From: Chitinophaga barathri
GTDB taxonomy: Bacteria; Bacteroidota; Bacteroidia; Chitinophagales; Chitinophagaceae
Length of the DNA: 64,000 nucleotides
Direction of reading: 5' to 3'
Assembly (NCBI RefSeq): GCF_003807585.1
Contig: NZ_RMBX01000002.1
Span: 310,001 to 374,000, forward strand
Part shown: piece after piece, positions 32,701 through 41,955 of the stretch
Position numbering within the stretch: position 1 is the stretch's first letter
Layout: every line of letters begins with the position of its first letter
Notes under the pieces: generated by a model
What the model was told of the DNA's origin: nothing
Seen by the model: the letters and a program-made list of their open reading frames with translations, nothing else
Databases searched by the model: none
Translations under genes and position numbers: made by a program

Positions 32701-35337
32701 TGCACCGTAGCCAATATTATCGCGGGAATAGGTATAAGGCGGTACGCCGCCATTGGCGGTGAGTGTGATTGTACCGGTGTTGCCGCCAAAACAAAGCACA
32801 TCTGTTGCGCCGGTAGTTGCGGCTAACTGCGAAGGCTGGTGGATGGTGACATTCACAGGAGCGGCACAACCATTGTCGTCCTGCGCAGTGATCACGTAGT
32901 TGCCTGCAGGCAGGTTGGTGAATGTACCGGTAGCATTAGGGATAGTTGGCGCCGTATTGATGAAATAACGGATGGTGCCTGTACCCCCTGTTGCGGATAC
33001 ACTGGCCGTGCCGTTGCTGCCGCCGAAACACGAAACATCGGTCTGGCCGTCCAGTGCGGGCGTTATCACGGGCGGTGTGGTCACTACGATATTGGGTAAT
33101 GATACTACACAACCATTGCCATCTTTGATATACCCGGTATAGGTACCAGCCGCCAGGCCCGTGAATAACGCGTTTCCCTGCCAGGTTCCATTATTGAGAT
33201 TGTATTCATAAGGCGGCGTGCCATTGCTGCCTGAGAGCGTGATCTGCCCGTTTGTGCTGCCGTTGCAGCCAGTGCCAACGGGCGTTGCGGCGACTGTTAC
33301 GATAGTGGCCGGTTCGGAAATGGAAACGTTGCCAAAGGATTTGTCGCAGCCTTTGCTGTCTTTTACCCAAACGGGATAGGTGCCCGCACCCACCGAAAAT
33401 ACCGGCGAGGGCTGGAAAGTTGACCCGTTGATGGAATAGGTATAACCAGGTGTACCACCTGTTGCCGTGATCTCTATCACACCACCGGGCTGGTCTTTAC
33501 AGGGCGCATCGATGTGCCTTGCAAGGGAAATACTGATATCTGCAGGGCGGCCTACATTCACTACCTTATTGTCCGTATTGCCATTCGCATCTTTGATATA
33601 CAGGGAATAATCTCCCGGTGCCAGCCCGATGAAGGTAGTGCCCCCCTGGTAAGCGCCGCCGTTGAGCGAATAAGTATAAGGCCCCACACCACCAGTGCCG
33701 GCACCGGTGATGCTACCATCGGTGCTGTTAAAACAGGAAGCAGGTAAAGAAGTGGGTGTAGCCGCCAGCGGAGTGGGCTGTATCAATGTAACGGTGAGCG
33801 GCGTAGCACCCACGCAGCCGTTCTTATCACGGGGAATAATATTATAGGTTCCCGCGGCAAGGGAAGTGAATACATCGCCGGCCTGCCAGTTGCCGCCGCC
33901 GTCTATACTGTATTCATAGGGCGCACCGGCCCCATTCGAGCCCGCAACCGTGATGCTGCCATTGCTGAGGCCCGCGCCGGTCGGGTCGGCTTTACCAGCC
34001 AGACCCGTGATTACCGCCGTGGGTGTAGCCGCGGTGTAGTTCACCGTACAGCCTTTATCGTCTTTTACAGAAATGTTGTAAGTAGTGCCGGTGGGAAGAC
34101 CGGAGAACAGGTTGCCGCCGCCATAACTGCCGCCGTTGTCAATAGAGTACTGGTATGGAGCCGTGCCTCCGCCTGCGTTGATGGTGATGGCCGGTAATCC
34201 CCCGCTGCATGAGTTGGTAACGTTCGACGTCAGCTGTGCGGGCGGCGGATTGATCGTTGCGTTCACAATCTTCGAACATCCGGAAGCGGAAGTGATCGCT
34301 ATCTCGTAGTCGCCGGGCGCGAGATTTTCAAAAGCAAAAGAACCCGCATTGGTAGGCGTATTAGGCCCGGGCACTCCGCTCACCGGCCTGATGCTGTAGT
34401 TCATCGTCTCCGCGCCGGTATATGGCGAACCGTCCGGGTATCGCAGATCGGATATCACGATGCGGCCGTTTGTGCCAAAACATCCCGGGTGCTGCCGGTC
34501 GATCACCTGCGGCGTTGCGGGAGGCACCCTGAAAGTAATGGGATCGGAGATCTGGCTGGCATACCAGGTTTTTTTTGCCCTGTAATACCTTGGCGTTCCG
34601 TATTTTTTTGCGGGATCGTGAAAGTCGTTCTCATCCACTATCAGCGTGGAAGCCGTTTTTGCGATAGGCCACCACGAAGCGCCGCCATCTTCACTCACTT
34701 CCCATTGCGTGGTTTGCTGCCATGATTCATAAAAAAAACACGGCGCCTGTAACGTAACCGTTTCGTTTCCACAAACAGTACCCGTACCGGACTGATTTAC
34801 CGGTTTATCATCCGCGGCGGATGACATCATAATGTACTGCATGGCATACCCTTTCAGCCATCCCTGGCTGGTATTCCGGGAAGATCCGAATGTGTGGCAG
34901 ACCAGGTAACATTTACTGTCCGTTCCGAAAGTATACACCACTTCGTTAAAATCCGTAGGAATAGGCGTAGGGTTGTTGTTATATTTCACCTGCGCCTTCC
35001 ACACCACTTGTTTGGGCATCTTGTTGAAGATGTGTTCATTCCGCCACGTCTGCTGATTATCTTTCGATTCGCTTGTAGTATTGGGCGTTAAGGTTATATT
35101 CTGGGAGGTGCCGTCCATGAAGTCCACCCTGAAAGTATAACTAAGAAGGCCATAGGAATTAATGGGATAATTGGTGCCGTTTTCAATATACTGGTTACCG
35201 TTCTCATCCGTCATGTACCAGTACGGGAACATACCCGCGTATGCTTCGTACCGGAATATATACTGCTGTGCAGAAAGGCTCTGCCAGCCCAACAGGCCCA
35301 AACAACTCAAAAGAAGGGTTAAGTAAAACTTCTTCAT
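29716..35337 (-). CDS. Giant SprB-repeat surface protein with T9SS sorting domain
   Basis: This 1873-aa protein has a signal peptide (MKKFYLTLLLSCLGLLGWQS). After an N-terminal ~280-residue region come about 17 tandem SprB-type repeats of 70-80 residues (roughly ~290-1600). Each has the pattern Cys-x-G...G-x-I...GG-x-x-PYxYS...G-x-Y-x-x-x-V-x-D...GC with two cysteines. A PKD-like stretch follows, then a C-terminal type A sorting domain (ATPNPTSGAFNAAIKL ... GMYLIALKAGSDYKMIRIL, last ~80 residues), so it should cross the outer membrane by the T9SS and be held or released at the surface. SprB itself is a gliding adhesin. This is the last gene of the unit; the gap to the Fn3 gene is 21 bp. Confidence 0.92.
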   Translation of the reverse strand: MKKFYLTLLLSCLGLLGWQSLSAQQYIFRYEAYAGMFPYWYMTDENGNQYIENGTNYPINSYGLLSYTFRVDFMDGTSQNITLTPNTTSESKDNQQTWRNEHIFNKMPKQVVWKAQVKYNNNPTPIPTDFNEVVYTFGTDSKCYLVCHTFGSSRNTSQGWLKGYAMQYIMMSSAADDKPVNQSGTGTVCGNETVTLQAPCFFYESWQQTTQWEVSEDGGASWWPIAKTASTLIVDENDFHDPAKKYGTPRYYRAKKTWYASQISDPITFRVPPATPQVIDRQHPGCFGTNGRIVISDLRYPDGSPYTGAETMNYSIRPVSGVPGPNTPTNAGSFAFENLAPGDYEIAITSASGCSKIVNATINPPPAQLTSNVTNSCSGGLPAITINAGGGTAPYQYSIDNGGSYGGGNLFSGLPTGTTYNISVKDDKGCTVNYTAATPTAVITGLAGKADPTGAGLSNGSITVAGSNGAGAPYEYSIDGGGNWQAGDVFTSLAAGTYNIIPRDKNGCVGATPLTVTLIQPTPLAATPTSLPASCFNSTDGSITGAGTGGVGPYTYSLNGGAYQGGTTFIGLAPGDYSLYIKDANGNTDNKVVNVGRPADISISLARHIDAPCKDQPGGVIEITATGGTPGYTYSINGSTFQPSPVFSVGAGTYPVWVKDSKGCDKSFGNVSISEPATIVTVAATPVGTGCNGSTNGQITLSGSNGTPPYEYNLNNGTWQGNALFTGLAAGTYTGYIKDGNGCVVSLPNIVVTTPPVITPALDGQTDVSCFGGSNGTASVSATGGTGTIRYFINTAPTIPNATGTFTNLPAGNYVITAQDDNGCAAPVNVTIHQPSQLAATTGATDVLCFGGNTGTITLTANGGVPPYTYSRDNIGYGASNTFSGYTAGTYTVYVKDANGCVTGATQTTGQPAQLDFTAVVQDALCNGASTGSITVTASGGLNGYQYSLDGGAFQAQPLLTGVSAGNHLVSVQDGNGCTLNKNFTVGEPAVVQLSLVNKTAVSCNTGNDGSLAVAATGGTAPYTYSVNGGVFQAQPVFASLVAGNYTLTVRDSKGCTAVINEQITEPAPISITVMAKQDIVCSGDSNGSLTLQAGGGTAGYWYSFNGGGFQTVGTFTSLPAGNYPVIVRDANNCTASFNVPIVELHSPLTATLTAVHPATCEDRGSITVSAVNGGLAPYQYSLDNTSFTANNTFGNLLNGNYAVYIKDAEGCGITRAISPYGPVSLQAGVQARAATCFGASNGGITVLNVSGGNNNYEYSVNGTTWQPSNIFNNLPAGAYQVQVRDVPYSCQVVVSTTITQPPLLTIALASKTDVSCFGNSNGAIRVTAAGGTGAYRFSLNSGTPATAAQFTGLPAGTQQVTVTDGNGCSANLQVVITQPALLTLAVASASDVTCNGLANGIINLAATGGTAPYTYSSNGTDYRSNPQFTALQPGTYTLYVKDQQGCTAQQTAVIAQPTPLQLQLANKTDILCNGNSTGIINLTASGGNGNYAFVMNSLPPATTSSFSNLPAGEYAFRVTDAKACAANLSVQLTQPAALQMSKQVYQPVCHYDPSGKITLSVTGGAAPYTYSWNGAAFGASNEIATTSTSIYTVTVKDANGCTIRDQTSMVSPAVLSVHVGFEDTVLCVGQGVPVTAGNPGCTYRWEAIGFSSTEQSVLLDQGGIYTVTVTNPAGCVAKDTFSVVTSLTALKADFLMSTYGTVGDTTVIVDVSKPRPANFTWTLPAGARDAGTSAEGTVRQLIFDQTGTYTIRLTTGLGRCTDVIEKTITIREKEVRSGTDSLLGYRPPLIVSLTATPNPTSGAFNAAIKLSRQSDIELQLISFTKGEILSVKKANGGTDYEIPFNEYDLPQGMYLIALKAGSDYKMIRILKL

Positions 35338-35358
35338 AGGAATAGGATAAAACACGTA

Positions 35359-37464
35359 TTAATAATTCACGCGCACTTCTTCACTCATCGCATTGTTATT
35401 GTTCTGATCGAATATTTTCAGCTTGTAACGGTATTGGGTATTGATCAGCAGTTCATCGTCCGTAAACGCCGCCGTGTTGCCAGGCAGGGTTTTGTACAGG
35501 CGGTAAGGTTTGCCTTCTTCCGCGCGGTACAGCCAGCTTTTAGCCACTTCCCTGCCGGCGCCCCATTTCAGCACGATAGTTTTGTTGTCACGGTCTATGG
35601 AAGCTTTCACCACCGGCTTCGCCACATTACCGCTCATATTGATCGCACTGGCGGTCACTTCCTGGCTCTGCCCGCGCAGGCCGCTTTCGTCCACCGCTAC
35701 GATCCTGTAACGGTAGCTCACGCCGGGCCTCGCCGCGGTATCCGCATATTGACGGACCGTTTCCTTCACGCTAAAACTTTGCAGCGTCAGCCATGCCGTA
35801 TCTGCCGCGCGCTCCAGGTTGTAGGATGCCACGTCTTTGCTGGTGCTGGGCTGCCATTGCAGCGTAATGCCCCCGGTAGCCGCGCTCACATCGGTGAATT
35901 GCGGCGGCACAGGCGGCACCACGTCAGGGCGTTTTACCGTCAGCATTTCAGAAAATCCGGATGGATTATAATGCCCGTCCAGCGCAACCAGTTTATAATA
36001 AACATGGCGGGTAAGGGTTTTTACCTCCACCGTATCCACAAACTTCGCTTCACTGATGGGCTCTTTGGTAACCTGTACAAACTCCGCGTCCGGCGCATTG
36101 GCACGGAATACGCGGTATGCGTACAGGTCGCGTTCCGTATTGGGTTTCCAGCTGAGCGATACCACCCCGCTGTCCGAGATCATGCCGGCAAGGCCGGTAG
36201 GCGGCGCGGGTGGAATACTGTCTTCCATCTGCACGAACCGCGCGAGGGAATAATGCGTCTGCCCGTCGTCCATGATCGCTTTTATGCGGTAATAGTTGGA
36301 TGGCAGCGGGGAAATGTCCGTGAACACCGTATCGTTTTCGCGAAGCGGCTGTGTACTGATCTTTGCATAAGGTTTGGTAGCGGCGGCTGCCCTTTCGATC
36401 TCGAAGGCTTTCAGCCGTGTATGATCCGGCATCTCCCATTGGATCACCACCTGTTTGTTATTCATTACCACCGCCTCTTTGATGCTGGGTCTTGCGTTGG
36501 TGATGGGCGTAACGGCCACCTGCGCCGTATCCGAGGGCGGGCTCACTTCACCGAAAGGCGTGATGCCCCGGATGCGGTAGATGTATTTTTTATCCAGCGC
36601 GATCGTTGTATCTATCCTGAAAAAACGTTGCTGTTCTGCCGTATCGCCTTCGTTGCCGGTGTTCAGCACGGGTTCGTCGTTCAGGCGGGCGAAGGTCTGG
36701 CCGCCGTCGTCGCTTCGTTCTATCCAGTATGCGTTGAAGATGCTCCTGAAACTGGTATGGTTCCAGCTCAACAGAACCGATTTGTGCATATTCGCCGCTT
36801 CCAGGTCGTGGGGCGCGGGTACGGGCTGGTAGTCCGCCGCGCCGGTGAATACAAAACCCGTGTCCGATCTAACGGCGTTATTCGGCGCTACAAATACCTG
36901 GTAGAGATACTTTTCATTGGCTTTGGCGGATTTGTCCACATACCCCAATGCCGCTGCTTTTGCCACGGGAAACGACTGATCTGTTGCAAACAACGTGAAC
37001 CCGTGCCGCGATTCCTGCTCCTGCGCGCGGTGATACACGGCCATCACGTCCTTCTGCCCTCCTTCCGTTGTCAGTTCAAACTCCTCGCCGTACAATGCCT
37101 GCGCTACAATGGAGCCGTATTTTTCATGCTGCTTCACCACTTGCTCCCAGGCCGCCAGCGGCAAGGGCTTGAGCGGCTGTTTGGTGAGCACGGTGTCTTC
37201 AGGTTTTGGCAGCAGCTTGCCGTCACGCAGGATCGTAAACCGCTTGATGACATAACCATGCTGGTTCGCCAGTTTCCATAAAGTGGCGGAAACGGGCGCC
37301 CAGCGCAGCATAATGGAATCTTTGGCGGGGCGGGCCAGCACGGCGATGTGCTGACCATTGCCCGGTTTGGCCTGCGCCATGGCGGCCACGCTCCACAACA
37401 GGCCCATGCCTGCCAGCAGCCATTTCTTCGGTAACGATGCGCGTATCTTTATTTTACAGGTCAT
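35359..37464 (-). CDS. Secreted multi-fibronectin type III protein
   Basis: This 701-aa protein has a signal peptide (hydrophobic WLLAGMGLLWSVAAMAQA, ~15-32). The N-terminal ~200 residues are unassigned. After that about five fibronectin type III-like domains follow, recognisable by repeats such as SVLLSWNHTSFRSIFNAYWI, VVSLSWKPNTERDLYAYRVF, ITLQWQPSTSKDVASYNLER and IVLKWGAGREVAKSWLYR, with linkers like PPAPPTG and VPPVPPQF. It has no T9SS tail, so it probably stays in the periplasm or binds a partner at the outer membrane. Its ATG overlaps the stop of the 1484-aa gene by 4 bp (ATGA), indicating translational coupling. Confidence 0.88.
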   Translation of the reverse strand: MTCKIKIRASLPKKWLLAGMGLLWSVAAMAQAKPGNGQHIAVLARPAKDSIMLRWAPVSATLWKLANQHGYVIKRFTILRDGKLLPKPEDTVLTKQPLKPLPLAAWEQVVKQHEKYGSIVAQALYGEEFELTTEGGQKDVMAVYHRAQEQESRHGFTLFATDQSFPVAKAAALGYVDKSAKANEKYLYQVFVAPNNAVRSDTGFVFTGAADYQPVPAPHDLEAANMHKSVLLSWNHTSFRSIFNAYWIERSDDGGQTFARLNDEPVLNTGNEGDTAEQQRFFRIDTTIALDKKYIYRIRGITPFGEVSPPSDTAQVAVTPITNARPSIKEAVVMNNKQVVIQWEMPDHTRLKAFEIERAAAATKPYAKISTQPLRENDTVFTDISPLPSNYYRIKAIMDDGQTHYSLARFVQMEDSIPPAPPTGLAGMISDSGVVSLSWKPNTERDLYAYRVFRANAPDAEFVQVTKEPISEAKFVDTVEVKTLTRHVYYKLVALDGHYNPSGFSEMLTVKRPDVVPPVPPQFTDVSAATGGITLQWQPSTSKDVASYNLERAADTAWLTLQSFSVKETVRQYADTAARPGVSYRYRIVAVDESGLRGQSQEVTASAINMSGNVAKPVVKASIDRDNKTIVLKWGAGREVAKSWLYRAEEGKPYRLYKTLPGNTAAFTDDELLINTQYRYKLKIFDQNNNNAMSEEVRVNY

Positions 37465-40400
37465 AATGAACCGAGTGTATTTTGAATCGTGATCTCTTTT
37501 TCTGATGTTACCTGGTTAGTGCCCGGCAGCACATATTTCACCCTGAAGCGGTATGCCCCGCGGCTGATGGGCGTAAAAGGCGTGGTCACCAGGTGCGACT
37601 GGTTCGGGGACAATGAAGGCAGGAAGCCGTTCACATACCCGTTCACCACGGCGCTCTGCATATCCAGGTAATCTCTTTCGATATAATGCGGCAGGTTGTA
37701 TACAAAACCTGTCGTACCGCTGTAGGTATTGTTCCCGTTCGGTTGTAACTGCAGCCCGTTGGGCACCTGCCTGATAAAGATGCCTTTCGCGGGCGGCGCG
37801 CCCAGTGTGGAAGTATTCCTCCATTGAATGGTCAGGAAATAAGCGGCCGGGTACCCTTCGTACACATACGGATAAATGTATTGCTGGTACCAGCTGTTAT
37901 CTGTAAGCACCGCTTCAAATTGCAGCAGTTTGCTGTTGCCGTTCGCATCCAGCTCCTGCTCGTCGAACAGTTCCGGTGCGTTCAGGGCAAGGCCCAGTTC
38001 GTACACGCCGGTACGCAACGGCCAGGTGAAGTTTGAGTATACCGGCGAGCGGTCTATCTTCTCGTTGAAAGTATTGAAAGCGCTGCTTCTGAAGGGCAGC
38101 TGGTAGATGACCTTTTCTTCCATGTTACTGATATTGCCTTCGGCATGACGCGTCTGCAAACTGATCTCACCTGCTTCGTTGCCCGCCACCGCGGTTTGTT
38201 GTGTGGTCACGTTGCGGTCGATGGATTGATTGGAAACGGCCGGTACATTCATGAGGTCCAGCGAATACACCTGGCTGTTCTTTATGCTTTCAGGCATGGT
38301 ATAAGTGATGCGGCCGTTGCTGTAGGAAAGGCTGAATTCCGCCGTGGTGTTTCCATCCGCCAGCAGCCTGCCTACCTGTTTAAATTCATTGCCCGCGTTG
38401 AAAAGATAGGCCTGTCCTTTCTTCAGCTGTATATAACCCTGGTTGCTTTCGGCTTTGTAATAGTTGAGCTGTGAGAGCACGGGATAACTGAACTGTACGT
38501 TGTTCGCCGGGATATTGTCCGGTGCGGTACCGGAAGAGAATTCCTGGTCTACTTCTTCGGTATACGGCTTACCGTCCACCACAAAAGGTTTCCAGCTGCC
38601 GTTCTCCATTTCTTCAAAGGAGAGGCGCGCGGTGATACGGAGTTTCTTTTGCTGCGGCAGCACTTCCGGCGTATTGAGCACCACTACGGTATTGTCGCTG
38701 TTCCATTCCAGGCTGCCTGGCACCAGGGTAGCGCCGTCGCGGAGATTGAAGTGCTCCAGTCTTGCACGGAAGGTGTGTACTTTATCGCTGTTGTCCGTGA
38801 GCGTGAAGTTTTTGCCGACCGGCATATTAAATACGATCTGCGGCGCGGTGAACACGTTCACATCTCCCTCGCCACCCGCCGGTGTTGCTTCGGAGATCAC
38901 TTTCACACCGGCTTCCGCGAATATATCGCTGCCTACTATTTTACATTCCCTGCCCAGCGTCATTTCAAATTTGCATTTGCCCTTCACCAGTCCGCCCAGC
39001 ACGCTGAAGTACCCGCCTACCACACCACGCATCCATGCCGGGTTTGGTAGTTTGGCCTGCAACACTACCGCTGCGCCGAGGTCGATGATGTCTATTTTTA
39101 TCTTCTTGAAAAACAGTTTCACCTTGATGCCGATCTTCCCCTGGAAGTAGCCGTAGATCTGGCCGTTGGCATACCAGCCATTGATACCGAGCGGCTTTTC
39201 GCTGCCTTCGCAATGCACGCCTTTGCCATAATCTTTCAGCATAATGTCGAAACCAAGGCCCGCAGCAAGGCGCGCATAGAAAATAAGGAAGGTCATGTCT
39301 CCTGTGTCAAACTCAAGACCGGCGCCAAATGCGAAGCCACTGCCTTTGCCGAGCGCGTTCAGGTCGCGCATATAATCGAGGTCAAGACCGCCGAGTATCT
39401 CGCTTACTTTGGGAGGCGGCGGAGGGCTGCCCGGCAGGTCTTTGCCCACCATAAAATAAGAGTATGCCCTTGCAAGCCCCAGCAGTTCCACACCCACGGG
39501 GTTCGATGGGGTGCCGATGTGGAGGTACCAGCCATCCGGCCCCACGTACATCACGCCTTCACCAGCCAGGCCGTTTGGCCCGATGCCTTTGAGCGCTCCG
39601 CCGGCTATGTTGATATATGCTTTGAGGTTGGAGTAAAAAGTGCTGTTCTCAAAATCCACGTCCACCAGCAGGCCCACAGATATCTGTCCTTCCTGGTCCA
39701 TCTTTTCGGTCACGTCGTTGCCGGTGTGTTCCAGCACTTTCCCGTATTTGTCTTTGATCTTTTCCAGCACGCCAGGCATGGGTTGGGTGATCACATTACA
39801 CTGGCCGCGGAAGGTGATCCGGCTCACGCCGCCGTCGCGGTAGAAAGCCATCTCAAACCCGACTGTGCCGTTTAATACTTTTTCATTGGCCAGCGCGAAG
39901 TTGATAGAGGCTTTGATACCGAGGCCCGCATTTGCATCAGGTTTGTACACCACGCCGGTGGGCGTTGTACCGATCTCGTATCCAACGCTGCTTTCTTTTA
40001 CAGCCAGCTGTTTCACACCATAATACAGGCCTCCGCCAAAACCTTTCGCCATTACCGGCGGGAAGATGGGGATGGCGTACGGGAATTCAACCAGGATATC
40101 CGCATACCAGTACCGGTTATCGTTCACGCTGCCAAAAAGCGCCATGGCCGCCATGCGGAAGCCGCTGCTGCTTTTGCCGACTTTCAGCTTCACGTCTATA
40201 TCTCCCCGGAAACCATCGCCGTAAATATCATGACCATTAAAGAAAAGCAGGCTGCCTTTTAAGGCAAACGGCCCCTGGTCTATATCCACCGCGATGCGGC
40301 TGAGATGCACGCGACTGAAGCGGTAACGCTGCCGGCCTTCATTCTCCTGCACTTCGCCGAGGATGGCCAGTGAGGCTTCCGCCGCAAAGGCATTGCTGCC

Positions 40401-41915
40401 GCCCATGAGGTTTACGGATACATCAAAGCCGATGCCGCGTTCGTTATCTACTTTTACAAATGTGATCTTGTCTATGGTGATGCCATAACCGCCGATCTTC
40501 GCGCCCACAGTGCCTGTGAGAGCAAAGGTGCCGCTATGGATATAAGGCGCCTGAGTGGATACTACCAGTTGCTCAAAGTCCAGGCCGGGCATGTTGATCT
40601 TACTGCCTTTCCCACCTTTATTCCCGTCCCCTTCTCCCGTTGCTTCCGCGCCGATGGAAAGGGAACCGGTCAGGTTCGCCGCCACCTGGAATTTTTTATC
40701 CTTCACCGCCACTTCCAGGAAAGAGCTGGATTCCAGCACTACTTTCCCGGCCTTGAAGATGTCGAACTTAACGTCTTTGGTGGTTTGAATGGTGAATACA
40801 TATTCCTTGCCGGGATGGAAAAGCGCGGAGTATTTAAATGCCGTGGTATCGCCGGTGATGGGGACATTCACGCCGCCGGACAGTTTTCCGGATTTCAGCT
40901 GATTCGCTACAAAACCGATCCTGATCTCTTCCACGGAAAAAGACCAGCCGCTCATGTCGCCGCTGTTGATGGGTATGAGATTCTGCGCGATCAGTTCGCC
41001 GCTGAAGCCTTTGTCATCTATCAGCGCATCGCGTACGCTGAAGGTTTTCCGTTTACCGTTTTCCCGCCTGTCTTTGATCTCCGGGGGAAGGGCCACGGTG
41101 AAGTTGCGCAGGTAAAAACCCCGCCACAGGTTCAGTTCTTCGCCGCCGTACATCTGCCGGTATTCCGCGGGGAATACCATAGACGCACTGTTCTGGTAAT
41201 CGCTGAGGTCTATCACTGCGTCCTGCACGGTGAACGATACACCGTTCATACCTCTCACCTGGAACGGCTCGATGCTTACGGTGGTGATAATATCATTGAG
41301 GTCTGATGCTACTGTTTCAAAATATCCTTTTACCCTTTCCTGTGCATTCTGCGAGCCGTCCGCGTTTTCTTTCACCAGCTTCGGGCTGAAAGCGATCTCC
41401 GCGCCAAGACCCATCCTTTTGAAGCCATCACAATCAAACTCCACGAAGGTTTTGCCACCCAGCATGGTAATGGCCGTACTGTCCCCGAAAAGGTACAGCG
41501 GCTGGTTGTTCACCAGTTCCAGCCTTGCCGTGCCCCTGAGCCCGCCTTCGCGGCTGATGGGAATGCCCCGCCCGGCGAACATCAGCTCGCGGTCCGAGCC
41601 GGGCAGCGGTACTACCAGGTAGGCGGTTATTTCGGCGTGGGTGGGCGTAAAACGGATACTGTCTATGATGATGGGAGGTTTGCCGCTGTCTTTTCCGCCG
41701 ATGCCTACGGGCAGTTGCAGGCCTGTGGTATCGGTCAGCTGGTCGTAGAGGTCCTGCCCCTGCAGGTTACGGTTCGCACGGCGTTCCTGGATGAGTTTAT
41801 TGACCGCGCGGATATGCTGTTCCAGCGGCGTTTCAGCCACCTGGGCGCGCAACGGCGCAAATGCCAGGCAAATGAGCAGCAGGGGGAGAATGCAGCGGTG
41901 TAGGATCTTATGCAT
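37461..41915 (-). CDS. Very large secreted beta-rich protein of unknown function in the toxin unit
   Basis: This 1484-aa protein has a signal peptide (MHKILHRCILPLLLICLAFA). Residues ~60-1000 are a long succession of amphipathic beta-strand segments (e.g. FTIQTTKDVKFDIFKAGKVV, VAVKDKKFQVAANLTGSLSI, GFGGGLYYGVKQLAVKES). Glycine and polyproline patches follow (SPPPPPKVSE, ~880), then an Ig-like portion near the end. The layout recalls a long beta-groove, barrel or scaffold, but I recognise no family. The ATG at 41913-41915 was preferred to an upstream TTG. It lies between the immunity-like gene (40 bp before) and the Fn3 gene (4-bp overlap), so it is an obligate part of the unit, possibly its structural core. 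Confidence 0.85.
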   Translation of the reverse strand: MHKILHRCILPLLLICLAFAPLRAQVAETPLEQHIRAVNKLIQERRANRNLQGQDLYDQLTDTTGLQLPVGIGGKDSGKPPIIIDSIRFTPTHAEITAYLVVPLPGSDRELMFAGRGIPISREGGLRGTARLELVNNQPLYLFGDSTAITMLGGKTFVEFDCDGFKRMGLGAEIAFSPKLVKENADGSQNAQERVKGYFETVASDLNDIITTVSIEPFQVRGMNGVSFTVQDAVIDLSDYQNSASMVFPAEYRQMYGGEELNLWRGFYLRNFTVALPPEIKDRRENGKRKTFSVRDALIDDKGFSGELIAQNLIPINSGDMSGWSFSVEEIRIGFVANQLKSGKLSGGVNVPITGDTTAFKYSALFHPGKEYVFTIQTTKDVKFDIFKAGKVVLESSSFLEVAVKDKKFQVAANLTGSLSIGAEATGEGDGNKGGKGSKINMPGLDFEQLVVSTQAPYIHSGTFALTGTVGAKIGGYGITIDKITFVKVDNERGIGFDVSVNLMGGSNAFAAEASLAILGEVQENEGRQRYRFSRVHLSRIAVDIDQGPFALKGSLLFFNGHDIYGDGFRGDIDVKLKVGKSSSGFRMAAMALFGSVNDNRYWYADILVEFPYAIPIFPPVMAKGFGGGLYYGVKQLAVKESSVGYEIGTTPTGVVYKPDANAGLGIKASINFALANEKVLNGTVGFEMAFYRDGGVSRITFRGQCNVITQPMPGVLEKIKDKYGKVLEHTGNDVTEKMDQEGQISVGLLVDVDFENSTFYSNLKAYINIAGGALKGIGPNGLAGEGVMYVGPDGWYLHIGTPSNPVGVELLGLARAYSYFMVGKDLPGSPPPPPKVSEILGGLDLDYMRDLNALGKGSGFAFGAGLEFDTGDMTFLIFYARLAAGLGFDIMLKDYGKGVHCEGSEKPLGINGWYANGQIYGYFQGKIGIKVKLFFKKIKIDIIDLGAAVVLQAKLPNPAWMRGVVGGYFSVLGGLVKGKCKFEMTLGRECKIVGSDIFAEAGVKVISEATPAGGEGDVNVFTAPQIVFNMPVGKNFTLTDNSDKVHTFRARLEHFNLRDGATLVPGSLEWNSDNTVVVLNTPEVLPQQKKLRITARLSFEEMENGSWKPFVVDGKPYTEEVDQEFSSGTAPDNIPANNVQFSYPVLSQLNYYKAESNQGYIQLKKGQAYLFNAGNEFKQVGRLLADGNTTAEFSLSYSNGRITYTMPESIKNSQVYSLDLMNVPAVSNQSIDRNVTTQQTAVAGNEAGEISLQTRHAEGNISNMEEKVIYQLPFRSSAFNTFNEKIDRSPVYSNFTWPLRTGVYELGLALNAPELFDEQELDANGNSKLLQFEAVLTDNSWYQQYIYPYVYEGYPAAYFLTIQWRNTSTLGAPPAKGIFIRQVPNGLQLQPNGNNTYSGTTGFVYNLPHYIERDYLDMQSAVVNGYVNGFLPSLSPNQSHLVTTPFTPISRGAYRFRVKYVLPGTNQVTSEKEITIQNTLGSL

Positions 41916-41955
41916 AGGATTCAATAGGTATAGGACTGATTAATATCTGGGCCCG

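Noticed and set aside
29716..35337. Regularly spaced repeats suggesting a CRISPR array
   Set aside because: The repetition is at protein level (SprB repeats of ~230 bp) inside one continuous reading frame; DNA copies are diverged and there are no short identical repeats with spacers.
35434..37281. Long open frame on the plus strand opposite the Fn3 protein gene
   Set aside because: It is the mirror of the coding strand; no signal peptide, domain or start context, and the Fn3 gene has clear domains and coupled overlaps.
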